A stretch of DNA of 64,000 nucleotides. It comes from Icerya purchasi. Its lineage: Eukaryota; Arthropoda; Insecta; Hemiptera; Monophlebidae. Location: positions 514,992,815 to 515,056,814 of the forward strand of contig CM077115.1 of assembly GCA_039619475.1 (NCBI GenBank). The letters run 5' to 3'. Below the pieces are notes generated by a model. It made no database searches and was not told where the DNA came from. It saw only the letters and a program-made list of their open reading frames with translations. This document shows, piece by piece, positions 46,125-58,500 of the stretch (positions within the stretch are counted from its first letter, which is position 1; each line of letters opens with the position of its first letter). The position numbers and the translations under genes were made by a program.

Positions 46125-49100
46125 TTTTTTTTTATTTTTTTTTATTATTACTTTAATAAGGAAATATAACAAACTAGAGTAGCCTGCGAATTAGCTTATG
46201 GCCACCAGTAGCGATTATTTGTATATATGTTTAATTTTAAATAATTCAGAAATGAATACAGGAAATTGTTCTAGTAGAATAATTTCATTTAGTTGAAGTG
46301 CACAGTCAATCATATACAATTGTCGCAGGTGGTTATACTTGCTACACGTGTATATTATATGCTGAACATTTTCTACTTCATTACTTTTACAATTACAACA
46401 TTTACTGTCTGAAATAATATTTAATTTACTTAAAAAGTATCCAATGGAACCATGACCAGTGAGTATTTGAGTCATATAATAATTTACTGTAATGTTTTTA
46501 TTTTTAAAGCGTTTTATTACGTTAGGAAAGAACTTATTTATTAATTTACCATTTGATAGAGTATCGTATCTTATTTTAAATTCATTAAAAATTTGTAAAT
46601 CAACTTGCTTGAGAAGTTCTTTACTTATAATACCATTATTTTCTTTTTTAGCATTAAAAATTAGAGATCTCTTTTTTATGTAAAGATCGATAGGTAAGAC
46701 CCGTGCTATGGTCTGAATTGCAATATTTGAAGCAGTTACATATGAAGAAGTTAAATCAATTAGAAATTTCCGACAGTTGGAGTTTACGTTATGTATTTGT
46801 TGTTTAGTTAACCGGTTATAGTAGACACCAGCACAATATGAGTATAATGACTGCACTAAACCTTTATAGAGTATTATCTTAGATTTATAATTTAGTCCCC
46901 ACAGCTTACCGCCAAGGGATTTAAAAATGTAATAATATTTATTAACCTTATTATTTATGTACTGTATATGCTTATTGTACTTTAATCTATCGTCTAAAAT
47001 GAATCCTAAATATTTAATATGGTCAGTAGAACTGAACGTATGATTATTAATTTTAATATTATTGTAACAAATTTGGTCAAGGTTTTTGTCTCGACCAGGT
47101 ATCACCATGATTTGAGATTTGGTGATCTCAAATTTGAGGTTTAAAGCATTTACTATTGTTTTAAGTTTACAAATAACTTCATTACAATTAGCAATGTGGG
47201 ACGACAGAGTCGAGTTACTAGATAAATGTACGTTGTAGACCAAAAGTAAATCATCAGCATAGCTGTATAAACGTAGGCCTGCGTATATATTACTTAATTT
47301 AGAATGGATATTAGAATATAAAATATTCCACAAGACTGGTCCAAGAACTGAACCTTGTGGAACGCCAAAATTATTTTTAACATCAACAATGTCGTTTTGA
47401 TAAGCCCACTTTACTCTCCTGTTAGTTAAATAATCGTATATTAGGGTTATTACGTTAAAACTAAAACCATTTACAATTAATGTATCAATTATCACTTGAC
47501 GATCACAATTATTAAATGCTCCCTCTATATCAAATGAAATAATAATAGACGGATTATTCCGTTGTTTGTTTTGTAATAAATTATCAGTTACATCTGCAAT
47601 AGCAAGTTCTGTAGAAAAGAATTTTCTAAAACCGTATTGGTATGCATTAAGCACGGATGTGCTGCTAATTTCATTGTTTAAAAATTTAAGAATAATTTTT
47701 TCATAAATTTTACTTAAGGAATTTAATAAGCATATTGGCCTATAGCCATTTACTTTACTCAAATCCCTGTTTGGTTTGTTTAACATAATTAAAGTAGCAC
47801 ATTTCCAAGCGGACGGAAACATATTAAATTGTAATAGTTTATTGTAAAGTGTTAATAATAAATTTGGAAAGTAAAAAAATATAATTTTAATAACCTTGTT
47901 AGTTATACCATCCGAGGACGGTGCTTTTCTATTAGTAAGATTTTGTATAATTTGTTTTAGTTCAAAATATGTTACTTCAAACTGCTGTTGTTTATTTATA
48001 TCTGTGATTTTATCTAATGAAATAGAACCAGTTTCTTTAAAATTAAAAAATGTATTCATTAGTAAACTCATTTTGTCTTTATTGCTAGCGATAGAGGAAC
48101 AAGTGTCATTATTACCATTAATTTTTAAATCTGGAAATTTAAATGGTTCAGAATTCGTTAAAATTTTATAAGGTTTACCCCAGGCCCTGGATGAACTACA
48201 AAATGTTCTCCAAGCCTGTTGCTTGAAATATTTAATTTTGTTTCTATACAATTTTAAAGTTACTTTATATATGAGTTTATTTATAAAATTTTTGTGTTTA
48301 ATATTATTGAGCCTTCTGACAAGTAATTTAAAATATTCTAAATCTCTGTTCCACCAGGATTTGTTCGTCTTAGGCTTTTTAACCTTGGACTTATTTACGT
48401 TATTTGTTAAATTATCATTAAATTGTTCAATAATATTATTTACTTGAAGTTCGGTACTTGCAAGTTTTAAGCTCGTTTCGAAATTTAACATTAAGTCGGC
48501 ATTAAGATTACTAATAAATATATCTGTATCCAAGGTAAGGATATTATCATTATTAATAATATTTGTATCAAAAATTTCAATACTGATATTTTTATGATCA
48601 CTTAAGTGAAAATCTTGAAGCATAACACTAGACAACTTATACTTAAAGTTAATGTTTACTAGAACATAATCTATCAAGCTTTGTCCATTGTGGTTTTGAA
48701 ATGTATGTATATTATAATCATTTTTAATTGTTAAGTTCCCTGAGTACACAAAATTTTCAAATTGTGCATTTCTGGGCGTGTGTGGGAAGTTTTTGCTTTC
48801 CATAAATTTTAATCTTGAATTAAAATCTCCCAGTATTATTACGTTATGTCTCCAGTTTTGTTTTATATGTTTAAGCAGTAGTGTAAATTGATAAATTAAG
48901 TCAGAATTAGGTGGAAAGTATATTCCAAAAATAACAATATCGTTTACGTTAACTTTAATAATGTAATCTGAAATTTTGGTACTACTAACGTTCTTAATAT
49001 TACTACAGATAGCAACATACTTAGTATGCAATAAGAAGTTGTACTGTTTTTCATTACCATATAAATAAGGATCGCAAATGACACATAAGTAATTAGTGTT

Positions 49101-52100
49101 ATGTTGATTATTTAAATTTAATACTGATTGCGCTTCCTTGCAGTGATTTACATTTTGCAAAATTATTTTAATATTAGCCATAATTTATATTATGTTTTAC
49201 TTTATTTACGATTTTAATATACAATGGACAAGCATAAGAAAAAGTGTTGTGTGTAATATTGTTAATAATATTTTTCTTAACTTCTAGAGAAATGTTACCT
49301 TTTTCTTTCACATGCTTTAAACAGGCATGCGAAAAACAATTATTACATTTTGCTTTAAGTTGATTTTCATCCAGAGTATATTTGCTACGAGTTGAATCAG
49401 TTTTACATTCATTTTTCATGTGGCCGAACCGGAAGCAATTAAAACATCGGATGATCGGAATATAATCATATACTTTGCATTTTGACCAGTTCACAACCAT
49501 GTAACCAGCCTCTATTAATATATGGTAGGCATCAGGATCCAGGCGTACAAATGCACGTAGTTTACCATCATTAGTTTTCTTTAACGTAATAGTTTTTGGA
49601 TTTTTACCCGTTTTGTTGTTAATCGCCATACTAATATCTAATTCTGTAGTTGAGGAGTGAACACCAACTACCGAAATCATTGGGTCCTTTTTTAATGCAG
49701 TTTTGGTTTTTATATTCGTTATGTTGTTTGAAACTTCTTGTTTTAAGGTTTCAAATTGGTTTACATCTTTAACACCAATTATAACTTTACGTTTATGTTG
49801 TTTTATAAATCCAACATCAACTCCGATTTTACTTGTGTTGATTTTGTTTAAATCATTGTTCCAATTCCTATCATCTGAATTACTTGTATCTTCGATGATT
49901 AAAGTTTCGTATTTATTTTTAGTTATTAAATTACTATTAAGTAAGCAACTTAGTTTTTAATTTGGAAGAATACGATGGTTTTTTATCTGAAATAACCCCG
50001 GAAACTATATTTGTTATGTTCTTTTCCGTATTTTTCTTTAACTCATTGAAGTTACTATTTAATTTATTTACATGCGTCTTTAACAAGTCTAAAGTTGTTA
50101 CCAGGTTACCAATTTTTTGAAAAATTCCTTCTTTTAGTTTCACTTTCATATTGTGCGATTCATTAAGCAGTTGCTTAATATCATCTATGTATTTAATACT
50201 AGTGTCAAAATAAGTATTTTCTACACTAGTCATATTCGCTACTAGAGATATGTATACATATACACGATGTATAAGTTAGATAAAAACAAAAGTAAACCGC
50301 TTCAATAGATTTAAATAATCAGACGAACTCACCAAGTTAAAATCCTTATCAGCTAAACTGAACGCGAATCAATTAAACCGCATATCACAAACATCGAATA
50401 TGTATGATATATATATATATATATGTACATAACGGATTTTAAACCAATAATTATATCAACGCAGAATCATCCGAAAATATGTGTTTTTTAATCGCTATAC
50501 GAGAAAATTTACATTACAAATGGTAAAATAATAATGAGGTCTCCATTCTGTGAGCGATAAAACCATACGGGAGGGGGCATCGTTTACAATAGTTCACAAT
50601 TGTGGAAGCTATTAGCGTTTAAGTGATCAGTCTGAAGACATTCCAGAGTGCCGGTTTGTCTTCCAGAAGTCAGTAAGTGGAGAAAAAAGGCACTGTCGCA
50701 GTCACTGCCTGATTTGATTAGCCAGAGCGGCGGGGAAACCGTGTAAATATAAATGTATTCGATATATGTATCCGACTCGTGACAAGTGAAAAACCTACAT
50801 TTACACCGATGATAATGACCTGAAACGGGGACTTATCGCAAAAACGATATGCATCGAATTAGTTAAGAAGTGCGAATAGAATTAATGTACTCACAAGTAG
50901 CGGTGAATTTATCCAGTTCCACGAACAGGAGCCTTTGATCCCGAAGTAGAAACGTCACTCCCCGTTCATCAAATCGCGGTGCTATAAATATACGCACAGT
51001 TGCTATTCTCTGAGCGCCGCTATTTTGTACCTTGTAATGTTTCAAGAGAAATACAAATCGTTAGTGACCGACTATTTATATTACACGTATTTGACAAAAA
51101 GAAAAGAACGATAAAAGATAAGCTGTAACGAAACTTACAGAAATTCGGTACGAGAAGGAATCATGTTGCAAATGTACAAAAGACGCGTAAACCGGCCCTC
51201 GTGGAGCTAAATCTAATCCTCGGGACAAGTCTATTTGGCTGCTTTGCCAGAACGTCAATAGCACGTTTGGTACATTCAGATTTTGCGAACGAACCTCGAC
51301 TCCGCTTATTTGTACACCGTTGAAATTTAACTGAAAAACAAAAAAAATCGATATTCCGCTTTCAGTTTTATTATTAAGGAAAAAACAACTTAATAATTTC
51401 ACTTTTCAAGCGATTCTTTTTACGCGAGTAGTAGTATATAACTTAATTTCAAACATCGCCCGTGTTTCGAAAGAAACAAAAAGTATCCCTTTAATCGTTG
51501 AAAAATAATATTTTTCGCAATATTTATAAGAAAGTTTTACGTGTTAAAAATTTTCCGAAATATTGTCTATTATATTTTTACAGCGTTAGTATGATGTCGT
51601 AGTTAATTTATATAAAACCGATCCGGAAAAAAAGAGTACCGGACAAAAGTATAACTGTTCTTTTCAAGCTGGACATATATAGAATCACATTAAGTTGAAA
51701 TTACAAAAAAAAAAAAATTAACAAGCATCGGTCAGTACGACATAAATCATCTCGGATTTTACACTAAACGGTTTCAAAATCCGAAAATTATTTTACAAAT
51801 ATCGTAAAATAAATTTAACCAAAGGAGCACGACTGAAATCGTAACACCATTTTTTTTCTTTATGACAAATCAAAAAACCTTATTTAATTGTTTTTTTTTT
51901 TTTTTTGATTCGTTAATATTAAAAAGGAAAAAAATGGTGCTACGATTTCAGTCTTGCTCCAAAGGAGGTTAAATTTACGCCCTTATAAACCGCGATTAAG
52001 TACACACACGTAATACGCTCTACTACTGACGAAAATGTTCAAAAAATTCAAGCTCACTTCACCGACGTTAAAATGCTCACATAGTACGGTATTTCAAAAA

Positions 52101-55100
52101 TCCGCACCTACTAATTGTTTCACTGGAAAATTTTAGGAGCCATCGGATTTTTTTTTTTTTTTTTATTTGCCAGACTGTGTATTCGACGCAATTATAGATA
52201 CTGTTTAAGTTTCATTAATATCGTGTGCGCTTCGCGTAACCCCGGCAGATAAACTAAAGTCAAAAATATATACACACTACACTTCTGTAATTGACGAACG
52301 TAGTATATTATACGACCTTTCATTAATAAGTACGGATGTGATTGTAAATGCGAAGAAAAGCATTTACCTGCGTAGTATACGGCGGTAAAGTTGATTTGTG
52401 TTCATCGAAAATGTCGTTGATGAAGGCGTGCCATTTGTAAAAAATAGGATCACGCATTGCCGTTGTCGAATCTCCGATAGTTCCGAATGTTTCCTAAAAT
52501 GTAACGATCCCGAATTAAATAATTATCAGCGCAAGTTTAATTCGTACAACACGTAAAAATGTGTTAATTTTTAAATTAGTGAAGCGTATCAAAATTTCAT
52601 TCTCACTCTGTTGACTTTTTCATAATTGGTGGTGGTGGTGCAGACGCTTGTTTTAAGGTGCCGAAATGAGCGTTCATTGTTAATATTTACGGTTGTTCGC
52701 TTCTAAGTAATTTCTCGAAGAAGAATTATCGTCTTACTCGGAAAAAAGGAATTTAATCGAGAGATATAATTTTACTAATAAACTAGCGAAATAAATATTT
52801 TAAAATAAACTGATTAACTTTAGCAGCAGTAGCAGCACAAATCAAACACCGTACATGGACTAGAGTCTTTTAAGATAGAGCTGTAATTCGTCAACTAAAT
52901 TTTTTTTCGGAACAAAAGTTGTAATTAACCGCGTAGATATAATTGCAGTTTTAGAAATAATGACGTTTGTACATTATTTCGTAAATATATGTAAAGCATG
53001 TAGTAGTTAAAGTGCTCGGGGCTACTAAACCAGAGGTGTCATCGGGGTTTTCGGAATTTGTTTCGTTCCGGATCCAAGTCGCTGTCCCAGTGTGGTATAT
53101 GCCTAATCTGAAATAGAATTAGCGGTAGCAGAGAAATAATCTGAGAAGGTAATGGCGGCCGGGGAAAAAAGGTACAAGCCTGCTTTCTTCGCCGTGTTGT
53201 TCGGCTTAGTAAATTATGAAAATCTTAATTTCATAATTTCCAACGCCCTCCGTGTCAACGGACTTACTTTTGAATTTTATTATTACAAAAATATTACACG
53301 GTTATTTTAGAAATACGTTTTCGGTATAGAAAACTCGCATTTACACAACTCTATCCATATGGAGTGTATGAGATTAAGGAAAATTGTTTATAAATTTTAT
53401 AAGAACGCTGACAAAACATAATCGAATAAATGTGAAGTGACCAAAATCCGACGTAACCGGTGTATTTCCGTTTTTTTAAAGTTCGTACCTCAACAAAACG
53501 GACTGATACGTTTTAGTGAACCGTAAGGCATAAGGCGCGCGTGATTAACGTGTATTATTACTTATGAAATTTCAACAAAAATAATTAATATTTTTTTAAG
53601 AACTAGCATCATTATTAATACTAACCAAAAATCTATTGTCCGGGTCGTGCGAATAACCTATTAACATATGACCCATATTATGCAAGTTTCCGTACAGATT
53701 TCTGTTAACACTGAGTATACTGGATTCGATCATATTTCCCAATAAATCGATTCCGCCCAATTCGGTTAATGCTACTTGTTCAGTTCCGTTCTATATTTAT
53801 GAAATTAATTATACAGTCGCATTATCATTAGAATTTTAAAATAAACCTACTACTTACTTAATTTGTTATGTAATTTTAATTGTTTATTTATCTGATATGG
53901 GCGATTATTTTTATATGTTCTTTAATGTTTTTCTCAACTGTTTTGCTATTGTATTTCACTAGAATATCTTATGAACTGTTGAAAAATTATATAGCTATTT
54001 CGTTTTTTCATTTACATCATGATTACTTAAAAGCAATCTTCAACTAGATATTCACTGTTTGACCGGATTATGTACGGAATGAACGTTTCGAAATTCCGCT
54101 TGGTCATATTGAATATCTTACACATCATTTTTACGTTGTAACTTTTTTTAACTTTAAGAGAGATTGGAATTAGTAAAGTAAACACTATAAGCATGCAGCA
54201 TCCATTTACTATTAAAAAAATATATACGTACATATCGGCGTGGCGGCTAGAAAAATATTAACACGTAGTAAAGTGCATGTAATTTCAGTGCCGGGAAATT
54301 GTTGCCGTAGCAGCGACCGCTATCGTTGGCTAATTTAATTTAAATTACGCTTCGAAAACTTATTGATTTTCGTTTCTTTTACAGATTCTAGACAGGTTTA
54401 AAGAAAAAAATAAAAAAAAAGCTCGCATTTGTACAGTATGAGCGCTACAATTGTTTAGAGTCGCATAATCACCGTACTAAAAATTGCCGTCGATATTTAG
54501 AATAGTATCATAGCACGGTAAAATCAAAGCCGAAAGGATAAAAATACTTACAAACACGGAACCTCTATGAATTGCTTCAAATAACCGGTCTCTCCATCGC
54601 TCTAGATCCGAAATATCAACTTTTAATTGATCAGATTCTCTATTTAAATCCTGAAATAAATGAAGTAAAACTGACTTTAAACATTTGACAAAATGGGAAA
54701 AAAAAAGAGAAATCGTAAACATATTTCACGACTATGTATATTAACACGTGTATAACAAAAAAATTCCAAAATTTGAAACACAAAAATTTTACAAAACTAA
54801 GGAGGACTACGCTCATAATCCCAAGAAAGTTCCCAGAGTTCTCACACCTGCTCGCTTCGATCGCACCCACCCTCCCACTTATAGTTTAAATTATTAAAAA
54901 TATTAAATACTTATAAAAACCTGTACACCATCATAAAGGGATTTACGATGAAAACCACACAGGTACTATTTTATAGAGCAGTACTTCTGTAATTTGTAAA
55001 ATTCTAGAACATTTTTCATAAACGTAGGAAAAAAAACGAAAAGAAAAACAAAAGGCACGTTTAAAAAATTTTAATGCAGTGTTTCTTGATATGTTTCGTA

Positions 55101-55472
55101 TTTTCTTTTATTTACTTGTACATGCAATCTCTTAATTCCTTTTTGTGATGATGAACGCTGAGATAATGCCATATGAAGGTGATCTTGTGAAGGTTTTGTC
55201 ATTTTTTTACGGTCAATTCCGCTTGTCGTCGAAAACCGCTTGTGACTTTTAAGTCGTTACCGCAAACGTTAATCTTAGATAAATTTTAAACTTTTAATTA
55301 TTTCTGGCTGTCTGATTAATGTAAATTATTGCGCAATTTCTCCGTTGCATGTCTCAGCTGAAATCTCGTTTCCAGTGTTGCTAATTTTGAACTATTTCTG
55401 GCTATTTGATTAATGTAAAATTAATTCTCCGGTCTTTTAAACCAATTACGAAAAGCAAAACCCTTTTTATAG

Positions 55473-55555
<83 letters not shown>

Positions 55556-58500
55556 TATTTTTTGAAAACTTTACGTTAACGTTTATTATTAAATTGTTTG
55601 TTCCATTTATTTTTGACTGCAATCGTTAGAATTTCTTTTTCTGAGCGCCTTCTTTAAAAAGATCGCACCTCATTTAAAATCGCGGTAATCAAAATACTAA
55701 TCGTTTGTTTAACATTTAAGCGATTGAATCGACACTTAAATAATACGAAAAAAATATTCCATTTTGGTAATCCTTAAGTAAAAATTATAATAATATATTT
55801 ACCGATAGGTACGTATTGGATGGTCGTCCAGGCCACACCCGACTGGCCACGAGAGTATCTAATTTCGGGTAATACGCTTCTGAAATTGGAGCACGCAAAT
55901 TATTAAATCGAACTACTCTGGCCAGTCCGTTGGTGAATCGTTCGAAATTATACCTGAAATTGAGTAGTATTTTTAAATATTTAATAAAACCATGTCACTA
56001 CATTCTATCTCCATCTTCAAATATTTTCTAACCGACAATGTTAATATCGATTTTTTTTCTCTTTTAATAGTTTTTACGCCATTTATGACCCCCGTATCTT
56101 TTCATTAATATTTTCTACATTTTATCCCTTTTTCGCCCTTAGATTCTTCCGCTTTTAAAATCATTTTTTTCCGATCTCGCATCGTACACTTAACGACTTT
56201 AATTTTCTTCTACTACCTTTTTAATAGAAATCTCTTTCCTCTGCCTCTTCCACAACTCTGATTCTCTCCTTTTGAATGCGAGACGCAAACCCTGTTTTCT
56301 TTAAATTTTCGGCTCTTGTTAGCGAACGTTTTCTTTGGTATTCGAAAATCTTGGCTAATGACCGTCCGTCTCCTTACAGTGATTCCTTTATCCTTTCCTT
56401 CCTATCTTTCCCTTACTTCAATCCTTTGTTTTTTCTATCTTTTATCGCCTCATAATCGAATTCCCTAGCGTAATACATTCAATTGGTTAGGTCAAAGGCA
56501 AAGGCGAGTTCAAAAAAGAAAAATACTTTTTTTTAGAATATTACTTTATTCATTATGTATTACAATCGTGTTCTCTATCAGATATCGTATCGAGAAAAAA
56601 GAGAAATTGGCTTTTCTAAAAGCTAGACCGTTTAATCGCTCTGTCATTATTGCCGATCTTTTTCTTTTTCATCGATACCACTTTCGCTAAATACTTGGTT
56701 TACATGTTCCACTCTCATCCTTTCCTGCTAGTAGGGGTTAAACATATACTTTCGGTACGTGCTACCTGCTGTATAAGGAGACTGAAGAGATATCACAGCG
56801 ATCTATAACCTGAATGAGCATTTAGCCGGCCCAGAAATAAAAAAGACGAAAGACCGAATAACCGCGTTTAAAACAGAATAAAAACGTAACATTAATAGTT
56901 TTACTAGAAAACAGTATTTAGTTATTAAAATCCATAGGTATAACATTTATACAAATCTTCTGTAGTGTAAATTAAGTTACTCAGTTGTAACAAATTGTTT
57001 TATTAAGGTTTTGGTTCTTTGGGAGAAGGGGGGATGTCCCCTATTCCTCCCTGTGGATGCGCTATTGTATATATATATATAGGGTCATTCAAAAAGCTTC
57101 GACGATTTCAAAAATTTAGAGAAATATTCGGTTGGTAGGTAGAGCGACCACACGGCGCTCTTTGTGTGGTAGAAAACGCCAATTTTATTCTTAATATGCG
57201 TCAGTAACCATGTTGTATTGGCCGAAGCAGCAACGTGCGTTCGCAATCGAATGTTATTTTCGAACGGGTGAATCGGGGTGATACGTGTACAGCAGGAATT
57301 CCGAAAACATTTTAATATTGCTCCGCGAAAACCGATACCAAATCGTAGCACAATCTTAAACTGGATTAAAGGCTCCATCAGGTGATAATCTGCATATTAT
57401 TCGTGAAAAACCAATGTATGATTCGTGTGTGACAGTGTGGGCCGGTGTTGCAGCGTGGGGGACAGTTGAACTTTTCTTCTTCAACCGTAACATCAACACA
57501 GAGCAATATATGAACATGATTGTAACCTTCTTAGTACCCTCCCCAGGCGCCAAACGTAAACTACGCTTAACATGGTTCCAGCAGGATGGCGCTTCTTGTT
57601 ATACGGCAACGCGAATGATGCAGTTGTTTCATCGAACATTCGGTACACGCATCATCTCCAAAGGCTCCGCTCTCATACGGCTACCTCGCTTCTCTGACCT
57701 ATCGGTATCTGACTTTTTTCTATGAGGATATTTAAAGGCTAGAGTCTACACTACCAAACCGCACAATTTGGACGAATTAAAGGACTGAATTCAAGTTGAA
57801 ATACCACAAATTCCAAAATTGATGTTGGAGGATGTGTATAATAATTTGGTGTTTAGATTAAGATCGTGTTTAGCCGCAAGCAAAAAGCATTTGACTGATG
57901 TAATTTTTTTTTTTTTTTTAAATTGAAGAACTAAACTTTATTTTCACGTTCAGTTTTTTTTTTCTTTCGATTTTCTAAACCAGATTTATACAGGTTCGAA
58001 ATCGTCGAAACTTTTCGGGTGACTTTATACATATATATATATATATATATATATATTGATACGGATTCGGTATTTTACGGAACTATCTAGCGATGATGTC
58101 GAGCTAGAAATTATTCTCTGATTAAAAATCATTAATTTTCAATCTCTCGGAATCATCCTATTATTTATCGTCGTCAGAGAATACGACCGGGATATTTACA
58201 CGGCCGAATATATAATTTCCGATTCTCGTCGAATTTCAGAACGTGTTAAGGGGTTGTGTAAGTGTCCTGGTATATTCGGTCTGCGACAACCGGATAGCGT
58301 CTGTAGGCCGCGTGAGCCGTGTAAGAAGATCAGCCCTGTAGCGACTATGTGTTAATAATTGATAAGGTTTTCGGTAATATACCGTTAGTTTAAATAAATA
58401 TCGGGCCGAGCTGACTAGATAAAGGCAATAGTAGTTACCGTTCAATTATCGTAACCAATGGTCGCCGATATTCTTTGGTCGTTGTCGTTGAATTGCTATT

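Larger units (their letters stand above)
46112..50402 (-). mobile_element. Near-intact non-LTR retrotransposon, R1-like (4.3 kb)
   Basis: Two overlapping reading frames on the minus strand, a 5' untranslated region of about 170 bases, and a 3' tail of three TAAAAAAAAA units (46114-46143). Both sides are TA microsatellite (46031-46111 and 50408-50423), so it sits within, or targeted, such a tract. ORF2 has an apurinic endonuclease and reverse transcriptase but no RNase H, and its block wording ([36 protein letters not shown]-terminal CCNC...H...C) is that of the R1 clade. It lies in the 8.8-kb PPO intron, in the same orientation as PPO. Confidence 0.88.

Noticed and set aside
47896..48447. Plus-strand frames opposite the R1-like ORF2
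   Set aside because: Antisense shadows of a 988-codon reading frame with clear EN and RT motifs.
53023..53108. Candidate extra PPO exon on the minus strand
   Set aside because: The neighbouring exons (53626-53790 and 52368-52493) join in phase 0 and read through the family's conserved RFL-ETFG junction without it.
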